From Isoetes taiwanensis (taxonomy: Eukaryota; Streptophyta; Lycopodiopsida; Isoetales; Isoetaceae): a stretch of DNA of 64,000 bases. Positions 45,182-56,227 of the stretch are shown piece by piece. Positions within the stretch are counted from its first letter, which is position 1; every line of letters begins with the position of its first letter. A program made the translations under genes and the position numbers. The notes under the pieces were generated by a model. That model saw only the letters and a program-made list of their open reading frames with translations. It made no database searches and was not told the origin of the DNA. The stretch lies in the NCBI GenBank assembly GCA_021234155.1, contig JAJEKV010000060.1, positions 6,596,323-6,660,322 on the forward strand, read 5' to 3'.

Positions 45182-46476
45182 ATGGCCCGCACAAAGCGGT
45201 GCAGAAGGAAGCCTAGCCGAGGCGGATCCTCGGTTACCCGGCCGGCTCCGGCCTCTTTTTGTGATTTTCGGGGAACGCCTTCTCCACGGCGGCCGAATCT
45301 TCGTCGGCGAAGGCAGTCGGACGGACCGGAGCGACCACACAGAGCTCTTGGAGGATGACCGGCCAGATGTCATGAACCAGATCCTCGACGAAATTGCGCG
45401 GGAAGAGGAAAGAAGCGGGCAGCAGCAGGAGCAACACCAGGAGGACGCCAACCCACAGGAAGAGCAGAGGGAACAGGCGGACCCATCAATGACCGGGAGC
45501 AACCCCTGGGCTGAGATCCACTGCGAGGAGGAGCGGGGAAGAGAGGAGCAGCGGAGCCCGGAACTCACCCGGAAGAAGAGGTCGACCTCGACGCTTGGCC
45601 CACAAATCTGACGCCAAAGGAGCGCCGCCGGGAGCAGAGGACAAAGAGTCGGGAAGACGACCCGACTACAGCCAGCGGACCCAAGAAGAGGAGGGCCAAA
45701 GCCGTAAAGGCAGGCAAGAGGAAGCTGGTAAAGGTCGGGAAGCGAGCCGAAGGTCCCGTCATCAACGAGCCGTCGGGAGGGGAGACCCCGCCCACCACCG
45801 ACGACTCGGATGGAGACTACGTGCCGGGCGCAGACGGGGCAAGCTCTTCAAAGCCCCCGGTCGTAGAGGAAGAGGTCCCGGAGCAGACAGCCCAAGAAGG
45901 GGAGGAGACTGGACAGCTAGCAAAGCCCCCACCGTTTCCAACGTGGGATAGAGTCAAAGCCCCGCGGCCGCAACGGGAAGCATATGTGATAGACCCCCTA
46001 AAGGTCTACCAGAAGAGGATCAAGGAGCACAACGCTTATATGGCAAGGTGGGAGGCGTACAACGCATATTACCAGGAGCACCGGGTGAGAACGATTGAAG
46101 GCGGACACCCGACGAAGAGCCAGACACTGAAGCCCCCTCCACCAAAGCCCAAGCCTCCCCGAGCACCAGGGAAGAAGCGGAGCAAGAAGAAGAAGCTGGA
46201 AGACAGGGCACTCAAGGAGATCCGCCACTTCCGAGGAAGAATTCTGGACTCCTCGATCCCGGCGCGTTCCAGCGTTTGGTCCGCGAAGTCATACAAGAAT
46301 ACAACACAGACATGCGCGTGACCGACGAGATGCTGCTGTGTTTACAAGAGGCGGCCGAAGCACACATAGTAAAGCATTTTGAAGATTCAACGGCCTGCAC
46401 GGTGCACGCGAAGAGGGTTACCCTCATGAGGCAGGATATGTATCTTGCCAGGCACATCAAGGGTGAACGCCCTTGA
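45182..46476 (+). pseudogene. Histone H3-like gene of copy B, diverged, with centromeric-H3-like residues
   Basis: The frame opens with two ATG codons (45179, 45182) and reads MARTKRCRRKPSRGGSS, sharing MARTK with H3 and plant CENH3. It then needs three frame changes: near 45340, between 45480 and 45570, and near 46255. The middle is acidic then Lys/Arg-rich, similar in layout to copy A. The fold reads ALKEIRHF, then FQRLVREVIQEYNTDMR, LCLQEAAEAHIVKHFED and CTVHAKRVTLMRQD, then YLARHIKGERP. From F67 to residue 135 there is no gap against H3, and C110, H113, R116, D123 and L126 are kept. ALKEIRHF and RVTLMR resemble plant centromeric H3, but loop 1 has canonical length. RPGTV before helix αN is lost. 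It is GC-rich compared with its flanks. Confidence 0.88.
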
Positions 46477-46620
46477 GTTTTGTAAATAACTGGAAAAATT
46501 TTGTTAATATAAAGAAAATTTTGTGTAAATAAAGTCTCAAACCCCGTTTAAATAGGTCAAGATATCGATCCCTAGCTTTTGTTTTAATTAAATTGGAGTT
46601 TTGAGCAAAATTGAGACGAT

Positions 46621-46687
46621 GTCTCACACGTCGCGCCAGGACAGATTTCTACATTTTAGAAATCGGGCTGGGCGCAACGTGTGAGAC
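46621..46687 (+). repeat. Palindrome P3 between H3 gene and ORF2
   Basis: Same sequence as P2 with two or three changes: GTCTCACACGTCGCGCC … GGGCGCAACGTGTGAGAC. Confidence 0.85.
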
Positions 46688-46819
46688 CATGCCCAAAAAT
46701 GCCCAAAACAGCTCCAAATCGACCAAGTAAGGGGTCAATTCTGCCTAACTCGATGAGTTTAGTGGAATTACAGCCTTAGATCACCTAAATTGAGTAATCC
46801 TAGCCCAATTAGGACCCAT

Positions 46820-46887
46820 GTCTCACACGTCGCGCCAGGACAGATTTCTACATTTTAGAAACGGGGCTGGAAACATAACGATGAGAA
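46820..46887 (+). repeat. Palindrome P4 between H3 gene and ORF2
   Basis: The left half is identical to P3; the right arm has decayed (ACATAACGATGAGAACC), so pairing is weak. Confidence 0.75.
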
Positions 46888-47066
46888 CCTCATCTCATTC
46901 TTTACCAAATGATCTCCAAGTTGTACAATAGGTTCAGTAGTTGTCCTTAGCATGCTCAAACCCTAGAAATAGTCTTCAAACTTGCAATTGCATCCCTTAA
47001 TAGGTCAGAATTGCCTAATTTCAGTAAATTCTAGGCCACCCAAAAATTAGGGTTTCCCCCTTTTTC

Positions 47067-47076
47067 TATAAATAAG
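47067..47076 (+). promoter_or_regulatory. TATA box of ORF2 in copy B
   Basis: TCTATAAATAAG, 93 bases before the ORF2 frame, followed by a pyrimidine-rich leader. Its position matches the TATA box at 994 in copy A. Confidence 0.55.
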
Positions 47077-47159
47077 TCCCCCATTTCTCAATTGGCACCC
47101 TGCAAATTTGCTCCCCACTGCTTAGGCGATCTTTTCAGCTCCACGAAACGCGCATCCGT

Positions 47160-48717
47160 TTGATACTCCCTTCTTTGCTAGATCAATGGCCCTTTGCTGA
47201 TTTCGAGGCGATGGTACAGCGCCCGGTCTATCTTCTTGAGGCGGATGTCAACGACATCTTCCAAGTCTTTGTGAAAGAAATCGACATCCAAGCTACGCTG
47301 AATGCAACCCCAGCATATAGGCAGGTGCTAGCAGAATTTCAGGCTAGGGTAGGACCCTCCCTTGTTCAAGTCCCCCCTTGCATAGGATACTTCGTTCCCC
47401 GCCCATCTCTTCAAGCAGCCTTGGGCGATGTCCCCAACATCGCCAAGTACTTGACTAACAAAGGCGCCAAAGGCTGCGACTACATGGTCGGCGCCATAGC
47501 GGGGACCAAGTACTTCTCTTACACCGCCGCCCTAGCCATCTTCTTATCCCACCGCGCCGAGAACCCGATGGGGGCAACCTCTATCCCTCCGATGGAGGTA
47601 GACCCCATAGCAGTGCAAGAGGAAGATCAGATGCTGTTGCAGTATCAACAGGAACAGGAAGCAAGAGAGGATGAAGAGGAGTCGGACGACGAAGGATACA
47701 CGGAGCTCGACTCAGACGAAGAACGGCGCCAAGCAGAGCAGGAGCTGATCAACTTCGAGCAGAGCCGGCAGAGCATCAGAGTTGCTCCACCACTCGGGCT
47801 AGGCATCACAAGCCTAGCCCCTATCATCATCAACGGAGAGGAGTACCTACTCCTCAGCGACATCCAGAACCTTCCCGAATGCAGGGAGAGGGAGCTCAGG
47901 TTGGACGAACTGCTCCACCAACTGCGGCAAACCGACATGGACGACTTCATCGTCAGGGGAGCCTCAGACTTTCCGCTGCAAGTGAGGGAGGCCGACACCT
48001 ACACAGGGGAGACGACCTCCGATATCCAGGCCTACAGCAGCATAAGGCAAATGATGGACCCGGCGGGGAGTCGCCAACAGAGGAGGAGTTCCTCGCCCTC
48101 CAAGAGCAGATGGGGATCCGTGGGAAGACCACGAGCATCCTAATGCCGAGTCCTCCGATATTACCCCTGCCAAAAGGAGAAGGAATCGACCTCAGGAGGC
48201 TCGACCGCACAATGGAAGACTACAGGGAGCTGACTGAAATTGAGGTCGACGAGTACGCCGGGCGGCACAGAGCTGGAGGCCAAACAAGCGGAGAAGCTTC
48301 GGCGACACACAACGACAGGTCGCTCAGGTACTACTTGCCGCTGCTGATGGATGGGAGAATAGCGGTAATTCACCGCAAGTTCAGTCCCCGCAGAGGCTTA
48401 AGAAGGAGTGTTCATGCTGATTGCACTCGAGCCGGCGGGCATGCTCGAATAGCAACAAATGTCGACTATGCTCTCTGTCTTAGTCAAGAGGGCAATGGCA
48501 CTTGACCTCTTCGACTTCGCCATACCCCACCGACGTCGCCGAGATTAGCGATGGATAGCGCCCTTACATCCGGCCCCAGAGGGTAGAAGACCTGGTGAGG
48601 GCCATACAGGGAGGCTCGTCGGCAAGCATCATCAGGAACTTGGGTCACTCGGTAGGGACGGCCCAAGTTAAGAAGTTTCTTGAAGACAACCCGTCTTACC
48701 GGCGATTTCAAGACTAG
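47160..48717 (+). pseudogene. Accessory ORF2 of copy B
   Basis: Counterpart of 1080-2454 in copy A; function unknown. Part one (47160-~48140) starts at a TTG in frame (the original ATG seems lost) and contains LLDQWPFADFE, an alanine-rich segment FSYTAALAIFLSHR, a strongly acidic stretch (EDEEESDDEGYTELDSDEE) and EYLLLSDIQ…DDFI. Part two, in another frame from ~48050, has EEFLALQEQM, SLRYYLPLLMDGRIAVIHRK (compare copy A ARFFLSAFRQGEVLFF), LVKRAMALDLFDF and, after a further shift, RVEDLVRAIQGGSSAS ending at the TAG at 48715-48717. Length would be about 510 residues. No signal or membrane segment. The acidic stretch could suit chromatin contacts, but that is speculation. Confidence 0.65.
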
Positions 48718-48884
48718 TTAAACTCTTGATCCCGGAGACTTTTTGTATCTGAAATATTATATGATATATGAATATAAACCCTATTGCACTTTAAATGCTT
48801 TGTTGATGTATTTTTGCCCCACAATTATACCAACAAACATAAATAATGCAAGAGAACAAATGAAACTAATCATATAGCCATGAA

Positions 48885-50106
48885 TTGCTTGTGGATGCAG
48901 CTAGAGGCCTAAACGCAGGGGAACGACAACTGCGAGATCTTATAGAAGAGCAAACCCCACCCAGACCACCCCCGGCAAGGAACCTATTTGAAGATATGGA
49001 ACCCATGACCCCAGAGGAGGAGATAGCCCAGATGAGGACGGACCTGGAGCAGATAAAGGCATTACTGTCCGCGCAAGCAGGAGTGGGTTCGGTGGGCAAC
49101 GCTCAGTTGCCGCAAGCATCAGCTCGGAGGGCAGGAAGAGACAAGAAGAGGAGCAAGAGAAGGAGATCCTCCAGCCCGGAATCTTCCGACTCAAGTTCAG
49201 ACTCAGACTCCGACTCCGAGGAAGAGGAAGAACAGGCTCAGGAACGAACAGATGGAAGGCAGAGGAACACCCCAGAGGGACGACAAAGAGATACCAGGGC
49301 CTCTGACTACCAGAAGAAGGTAGATTCCGCACTGGGCAATGTATGGAAGGCCCGGAAACTGGAACAGTTCTCAGGGGAGAACAGGTCAGGATTGGAAGCA
49401 GAGGCATGGCTGGACGAAATGAGCGAGTACGGAAATGCTTATGGCATGAAGGATAAGGACAAAGGCAGAGTTGCAACAGCCAACTTGAAAGGAGCCGCTC
49501 GGATTTGGTGGAAGGGTTATGCAAAGGCACATGGCTTAAGCAGGGATGCTTGTAAGTTCAGAAAGTTTGCTAAAGCCTTCAAGCGCCATTACGTTCCGAG
49601 GGAACATAAGTCCAGCATGATGCAGCAGTTTTACAGGTTGCAGCAAGGCAACAAATCAGTCGCAAATATCAGAGGAATTCATGAGGCTAAGGTCAGATGC
49701 GTGCGGTTGGGAGAGAAGCATGCAAAGAGAAAGCTATATTGAGGGGCTGAATGAGGAGATCCGCAGTTTGTGAGGGCAATAAACCCCTAGGACAAGATCG
49801 GCGGAATCCAAAGCTATAAGCTTGCAGGGTCAGGACCTCGTAATAGCGAAAACAAAGAGTACTTCCGGGGATAAAGGCAAGGCGACAGGAAGCTATAGCC
49901 CCAGGGCAGCCAGTCCAGGTCCAGCTAGAGCCCCATATGGTGGGAACCAGGGGAAACAGCAGGAGAAGAAGCAGGTGTCCTTCAAGGACAAGCAGGAGGG
50001 GTCAAACTACTCCAAAGCAGTGCGATCCTTTTTGCAGGCAATGCCCAAGGAAAAGAGGCAGGAGTGCATAGAAAAGCAGTTGTGCCGTGTGCTTCGGCAA
50101 CGGCCA
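48885..50106 (+). pseudogene. gag: gag of copy B, frameshifted
   Basis: Starts MLVDAARGLNAGE, then MTPEEEIAQMRTDLEQIKALL (matches copy A LTPEQELMLMKRQ), a Ser/Arg-rich linker, and the gag domain VATANLKGAARIWWKGYAKA with Trp kept at the position of copy A's stop. A frameshift near 49660 and a second near 50090 break it. The zinc knuckle reads C, C, H in two frames and its last Cys is Arg (HRTANR), so RNA binding through it would fail. Confidence 0.88.
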
Positions 50107-51621
50107 TAGGACAGCAAACCGCCCCTACGTCATGAGTGCAGCTCTAGCGGAGTTGGGAGATTGGGGCCTGCTTGTCGGGACGGACGACGGCGAAGAGGCC
50201 CGCGACTACATTCAGGGTGAGTGTCATATCTTTGCCGCAATAGATACGGAGCAAGCAGAGAGCCAGTATAAGGTAATTTCCACAATAGGGAAGGCCAAGG
50301 CTAAGTCCTTCATAGTCTTGATAGACTCAGGAAGTAGCCATAACTTTGCATCCCCCAGAATGGTTCAGATGTTGAAGTTGAAGCCGCTAAAGTCAAAGCC
50401 AAGACCCGTTGTTTTAGCAAGTGGTGCAGTAAGGCAGACGGCGGGCAAGAGAATTAACTTCGACATCGACTTGCCAGGCATTAATATCCAGATGGGGGCA
50501 GAAGTAATGGGCATTGGCAAGTATGACTTGATCATAGGAATGGAGTACCTTGGGCCAGCAGGGGCCATTATCGACTGTGGAAAGCGGAAGGTGACCTTCC
50601 CAACGCCCGACGGCAAGATCATTGAGATAACAGGTAAGGAAGTTGTTCCCATCATGCAGTGTATGTCTTCTAAACGGCTGTTCAAGTGCATCAAGAGTGA
50701 GCAAGTGGCATACATCTTCAAGCTTGAGATTAGTGAGCCAGAATCGGAAGGAAGCAAAGAAGACAAGATGCTCAAAGAAGTTGCGAAGCAAGTAGCTAAG
50801 CTGATCACGGAGTTCCATGATCTCTTTCGTGATGAGATCAAGCAGCTCCCTCCATATAGGGGAGTTGAGTGCAGATTGCTTTTCGAACCAGGAACAAAGC
50901 CAACGAGCAAAGCTCCATATAGAATGACAACGCAGGAGTTGTCGGAGCTAAAGAAGCAGTTGCAGGAGCTGCTGGACCTAGGTTTCATTAGACCTAGTGT
51001 GTCGCCATTTGGAGCGCCCATTCTCTTCGTTAAGAAGAAGGATGGCAGTTTAAGGATGTGCATAGACTATAGGCAGTTGAACAAGCACACCATTAAGAAC
51101 AAGTATGCGCTTCCAAGATCAGACGACTTGATGGATCAGCTCCAAGGTGCAAAGATCTTCTCCAAAATCGACTTAAGGTCAGGTTATCATCAGATCAGGA
51201 TAAAGGAAGAAGATATCCATAAGACCGCCTTCAGAACGCGGTATGGGCACTACGAGTTCACGGTAATGCCTTTCGGCTTATCGAATGCCCATAGCGTTCA
51301 TGAGGCTCATGAAGCGACATCTTCAGGGAGTTTTTAGACACCTTTGTGATTGTTTTCTTTGATGACATTTTGGTGTATAGCAGATCCCTTGAAGAGCACG
51401 TACAACACTTGAGAAGAGTGCTGGAGAAGTTGAAGAGGCACCAGTTGTACGCCAAGTTGTCGAAGTGCCACTTCGCAACAGAGAAGGTGGAGTATCTAGG
51501 TCATGTGATCTCAGCAGAAGGCATCTCGACGGATCCTGCAAAGATTGAAGCCGTCATTCAGTGGCCGGCGCCGAAGAATGTGCATGAAGTCAAGTTTCGC
51601 TTAGCAGTGGTACTACGGTGA
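50107..51621 (+). pseudogene. pol: pol of copy B: protease and reverse transcriptase
   Basis: Protease motif [15 protein letters not shown], then RT motifs [41 protein letters not shown], and after a frameshift near 51290 the catalytic VFFDDILVYS. A second shift or small loss near 51590 replaces the FLGLAGYYR motif (reads EVKFRLAVVL). Gag and protease run on without the insertion seen in copy A. Confidence 0.9.
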
Positions 51622-52476
51622 AGTTCAGAAAGAACTTTGCCAAGATAGCAGCCCCGCTAACAGACTTGACGCGGGCGGAGAAGGTGAAAGATTGGGTAGA
51701 GCATTGGCACAAGAAAGCCCAAAAGGGGTTTGAATTGTTGAAAGAAGCTCTGACGACAGCCCCTGTCTTGACCTTGCCGGACCCGGAGAAAGATAAGCTT
51801 GTAGCAACAGACGCGAGTAAGATAGCTGTGGGCGGTGCTTATGCAAGAAGAGCGTGTGGTAGCGTATGATTCCAGGAAGATGAACGACGCCGAGACGCGC
51901 TACCCCACACACGATCAGGAATTGCTTGCAGTTGTCAGGGCATTAAGAATATGGAGGCACTACCTTTTGGGAAGGAAGTTCCGGTTGGATACGCACCACC
52001 GTGAGCCTCCAATATGTATTCACGCTAACCACACCCTCAACCCGAGGCGCAGAAGGTGGATGGAGTTCCTTGAAGAGTACGACTTTGATATAGTCTACAA
52101 GCCAGGGAAGCTCAATGTGGTAGCGGATGCGCTTTCAAGGCATCCCCTGACAACTAGGGTGCATTGCAACGCAATTTCGACGATATCCAGCGACTTTGGT
52201 ATGAGGATTGAAGAGTCCTTGCCAACGGATGTGGATTTCAGGGAAGTATGGGCAAGCCTTTCTAAGGAGGCTAGAACAGATAAGGAGCGGGAGGCCTTCA
52301 AGCATTATAAGAAGGAAGGCAACCTGTTATACCATAAGAACAAGTTGTGCGTACCCGAATCATCAGGTGTAAGGAAGTTGATCCTCCATGACACGCACAA
52401 CAGCCCAATAGCTGGCCATGCGGGATTCATGAAAACATATTTCAAGGTCTTGCAGGCTATTATTGGCCAGGAATGA
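51618..52476 (+). pseudogene. pol: pol of copy B: RNase H and start of integrase
   Basis: LVATDASKIAVGG, HDQELLAVVRALRIW and a damaged third motif (LDTHHREPP for LDTDHQSL) mark RNase H, in two frames joined near 51835. It runs on through DALSRHPL into the integrase zinc finger (LHDTHNSPIAGHAGF). A loss near 52500 damages the CxxC half of the finger (AMQQTEE). Confidence 0.88.
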
Positions 52477-53690
52477 AGAAGCAAATAGCTCTACATCAAG
52501 GAATGTCGGCTATGCAGCAGACGGAAGAAAGGCGAGCAGTCAATTCAGGGGCATTAGAGCCATTAGCGGTGCCAAACGCTAAGTGGGAGGTAATCAGCAT
52601 GGATTTCATCACAGGACTCCCAAGAACAGCAAGAGGGAAGGATGCCTTGATGGTAGTGGTCGACAAGTTGTCTAAGATGGCACATTTTGTGCCTTGCAGG
52701 ACCACAGATACAGCTATGGATACAGCAAAGCTCTTCACCAAAGAGATCTTCAGGCTTCATGGCATGCCAAGGGAGATCATCTCCGACAGGGATCCGAAGT
52801 TCATGAGCGCCTTTTGGCAAGACCTCTTCGCGACAATTCAGACGAAGCTATCCATGAGCACGGCATACCATCCTCAGACGGATGGCCAGACGGAGCGGAC
52901 CAACAGGATTTTAGAGGACATGCTACGAAACTATGTCTGGAATAAGCAAAGTATGTGGGAAGAATTTATTCACTTGGTGGAGTTTGCATACAATAGCACC
53001 AAGCAGGAATCATCCCAAATGTCGCCGTTTATGATCAATTACGGCTATCAGTGCCTAACTCCAGATACTTGGCACAACCCCGTGTCAAAAGTGGAAGTTT
53101 CGCAGCAGATGTTGGCCGATATGCAGCAGCTTGTGGAAGAAGTTCGAGGTTATCTGCTAGCAGCAAGAAGTCGTCAGAAGAGCATCGCCGACAAGCATCG
53201 AACAGTAAGAGAGTTCAAAGTTGGAGATGATGTTTGGCTCAAGATCAAGGTGAAGCAGGCGAAGCTCAGGATCGGCAATTGCAAGAAGCTTGCTCCAAGG
53301 TGGGCTGGACCTTTCAGAATAGTCAAGAGAGTAGGTAATCAATCCTACAAGCTAGATTTGCCAGCACACCTAAAGATTCATAAGGTCTTCCACGTGAGTT
53401 TGTTGAAGAAGCATACTCCAAATCCAGACGAAGTCTTGGATTCGCCAACGTTGTTGGAAATGACGGAGGAGCAGCTGGAGATAGTTCCAGAATTGATTCT
53501 TGATAAAGCTTTCAAGAAAACGAGGAGATCAGAATTCCTCCAAAGATTTGGTCAAGTGGAAACACTTACCGCTGGAAGACGCGACGGGTACTTAAGAAAG
53601 ATTTAGTAAAGCAGTATCCACAGTTTATGGAGCAATGGGACGGCAAGGTCATCTCCGAAGAAATCGGCTCAGGCATGTCGATTTGTGTAG
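52473..53690 (+). pseudogene. pol: pol of copy B: integrase core, C-terminus and chromodomain
   Basis: Core motifs ISMDFITGLPRT (Asp), [12 protein letters not shown] (Asp) and AYHPQTDGQTERTN (Glu) are intact, followed by WLKIKVKQAKL and PAHLKIHKVFHVSLL. The chromodomain (EQLEIVPELILDKAFKK… LVKWKHLPLEDAT) is hit by a frameshift near 53543 and a two-base loss near 53585. The rest would run to QYPQFMEQWDGKVIS and end near 53693. This stretch is almost identical to 8158-9130 in copy A. Confidence 0.88.
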
Positions 53691-53693
53691 GTT

Positions 53694-54551
53694 AATTCTG
53701 GTGTAGTTAAGATTAATCTACGCATGCCACCTATGCTTAGTATGGGTCGCATGCGTTGTTACCGATGATGGGACCACTACGGTGATCTCTAGGGCGTGGT
53801 GTAATGTCAATGTAGGCATGACCGCATTTCGCTTTGGGCAGTGGAAGGTAGATTAGAAAGTCTACTGCTCCACTTTAAGTAGACTCCACCCTAGAGAAAG
53901 GAGGTCATGAAGGAATGCATTGATAGGGAAAGCACCTTTAGCCCCATATATGCTTTGATAGGAGGAATCTATCCTTCACGCCCCCACGCGAGAAGGATAT
54001 CCTCCACGCTGGGCAACTAGAGGTGTAGGCATGAGCGGCATATAGGCATATAGGCGCTGTCTCCGCGGCCATAATGGAAGATTCACCCTCTTCCTACGCC
54101 GGGAGATTAGCCATGCATCCATGTAGATAGGTGGGGTGGTCACCATATAACCAAAAATTTTATTAATAATTAAATGGTACTAACGTAGTGTCGACCTGCA
54201 GGCCAATAGAGCGCGCCGGAGGGCAAGGAGGTCGAGCTACGAAGACTTGCAACACAAATTTTGTTGGAATGTGTTGCAAGAAATGAGGAGTACCTCGGAC
54301 GTAATTTTAAAATTTTGATAAACTTAATCGAAATGTTAAGTGAATTTTGAAGTAATCTGTTTAGTAATGTTGTGAATTGATAAGTTATTTCATAATATAA
54401 TGATGTGATAATGTCATAAAAATATTACCTTAAGGTAATTTTAATAAATGTGTAGGAATTATAGTAGTAATCGTATGTATCAGGTTGATTGCAGGTTACG
54501 ATGATCCCAAGGTGGGGAGACCCACGATCTTCGCGGGACAAACATCATTTC
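53694..54551 (+). other. Non-coding 3' region of copy B, with conserved stem-loops
   Basis: Collinear with 9131-9961 of copy A. Contains the conserved hairpin GGAGGAATCTATCCTTC … GAAGGATATCCTCC at 53961-54005 and a smaller one near 53857-53884. No ORF. Confidence 0.7.
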
Positions 54552-54552
54552 A

Positions 54553-54564
54553 AGGTGGGGAGAA
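54553..54564 (+). other. Polypurine tract of copy B
   Basis: AGGTGGGGAGAA directly before the TGTGGCG start of the 3' LTR. A similar AAGGTGGGGAGA occurs about 45 bases upstream (54509-54520), a possible second PPT. Confidence 0.75.
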
Positions 54565-56222
54565 TGTGGCGTTTCAAAGACGCGATACGCCCCTGGGCGA
54601 TATCGCATCTTTGCCTCGCCACGCATACACGCCAATCCGGTACCGTGTGGTACGCTTAGCGTGTAGCCAGGCGTAGGGGGCAACTTGCCAGAAATATGTG
54701 CAAATATTAATGTGCACACACATTAATGGGGCACACATTTACAAGTGGACACTTCATGCCAAGTGGGCCACACCCATAGGTGCAATTAATGTGCACATTT
54801 TCCAATGTACACATTAATGTGGGCACACATTTCCATGTGTGCACATTTGGCCACCTAGCCCTTAAAGGCAAGTGGGCCCATTTCCAATTATCCCACATGC
54901 CAAAAGGGGATAATTGGAAACCCTAGCCAACCCCCTTGTCTATATAGGGTATGAAACCCTAACTAGCCCAATTTTCGATTTTAGGGCTTTAGAACTCTGT
55001 TTTGGCTGCCTCAACAAATTAAAACCGCATCCCGCACTCACCGGGGAGAATTGCATCCTTAGTTTCCCTTGATTCAGCTGCCTCAGCCAGGATGGTCGAG
55101 CTCAGTCGGGAGGAGGAGCCCCTCAAGGATGGGGTATTTGGCCAATTAGATAGTCTAAACCCTATTTTAGTCATTGAATCAAGAGGTTTAGCCTATTAGA
55201 TTGCCCATAGCAGCCCTCTAGATCTCTAGATAGATCCTAACTAAAGAACCTAACTCTATGTTGTAGATTAGATCTAGTTCTTTAGTTCTCTGTGAAGTAT
55301 ATGGATGATGCATCTCTATGAACTCCTTTGTATTGGGAAGGGGGTAGAGACCTAAAGCTTTGTAGTTGATGCTCCTAGAGTAGCCTCTCTAGCACACCTT
55401 GAGATTCGCCCGTCTTGCAAGAGCCACTTAGGGATGTGGGTGAAGGGCGGGCCCGGGGTGAGAAGGAGGTTCATGTCACGACTCTTGAACGGTTCCTCCG
55501 GGTGTGTAAGGCCTACAGGGAACCATTGTGGCTAGGTCCAATGGCTTGCCAGCTGCGTGAGGGCAAGGCATGGGCTCGACACCCGTGAGGTGGTGTTCAC
55601 CTTCCGGTGGGTTGGTCGAATACGAGGCAAGTGGCCCTCTAGTCACCTTGAGTCAGCATGTAGATCTCTCGAGGGAGTGATCTCTACCTGCCCCATCGAA
55701 CCGGGAAGATGAGCCCGGTGAGTAGCCCTCTTGGCTATGCATCCCGGCGGGCTAAGGCCAGTCCCGACACTTTTTCGCACCACTCGCAAAGTGTGCACGG
55801 GGAGGGGCGGATGGAGTGGACAACCCTAAGCCATGTTCATATGCCAGCCAAATCCATTGCCATGAATTCGCATCCGCAATGAACTCGAGACCCAAGCCGC
55901 CGGGTCATCCCTTGAGTCCGAGCCTTGGGTAGGATTCCCCTATGTGCGCGGCTGATCTTTGTCGATGCAGATATGTGGAGGACCATCCTTCGTGATGGTC
56001 ATATGATGTTGATGTATGTGCTACTGACATGTATGTTTACGCTTCCGCAGCTAGGTAGGCCCTGAGGAAGACGGGGTGCAATGACCCTTCCACTCTTCCC
56101 ACTGGAACCCGTCACGGTTGCAGTGTCATGTGGAGGGCCCTGTATTAGCATGGAGCTGGTATGGGGGATGAACTCCTGTTTGTATACGGTGAGTGCACCG
56201 TATACGAGTAGGGGACGTCACA
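54565..56222 (+). repeat. 3' LTR of copy B
   Basis: Starts TGTGGCGTTTC, ends GACGTCACA, then CTCTT. Mostly identical to 42899-44537; differences fall mainly in GC-rich patches. Same ATTAATGTG array and TATATAG box. Confidence 0.95.
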
Positions 56223-56227
56223 CTCTT
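56223..56227 (+). other. Target site duplication of copy B, right (CTCTT)
   Basis: Matches 42894-42898. Confidence 0.9.

Larger units (their letters stand above)
46477..47066 (+). other. Intergenic spacer of copy B between H3 gene and ORF2
   Basis: AT-rich, non-coding, about 590 bp, holding palindromes P3 and P4 and ending at the ORF2 TATA box. Confidence 0.7.
42899..56222 (+). mobile_element. Complete Ty3/Gypsy chromodomain retrotransposon carrying a histone H3 gene (copy B)
   Basis: Full-length element of 13,324 bp with two LTRs, PBS, H3-like gene, ORF2, gag, pol, chromodomain, polypurine tract and matching 5-bp target duplications. It shares its gene order, accessory genes and LTR with copy A. 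It is longer than a usual plant chromovirus because of the 4.3-kb block between PBS and gag. The LTRs are mostly identical (for example an identical 192-bp stretch at 43032-43223 and 54707-54898), which suggests a fairly recent insertion, yet the coding region has many small frameshifts. Confidence 0.97.

Noticed and set aside
45595-45951. Arg/Gly-rich 118-codon frame within the copy B H3 gene
   Set aside because: The overlapping frame (…PKKRRAKAVKAGKRKLV… to ALKEIRHF) leads into the histone fold and matches copy A in layout, so this is a GC-rich shadow frame.
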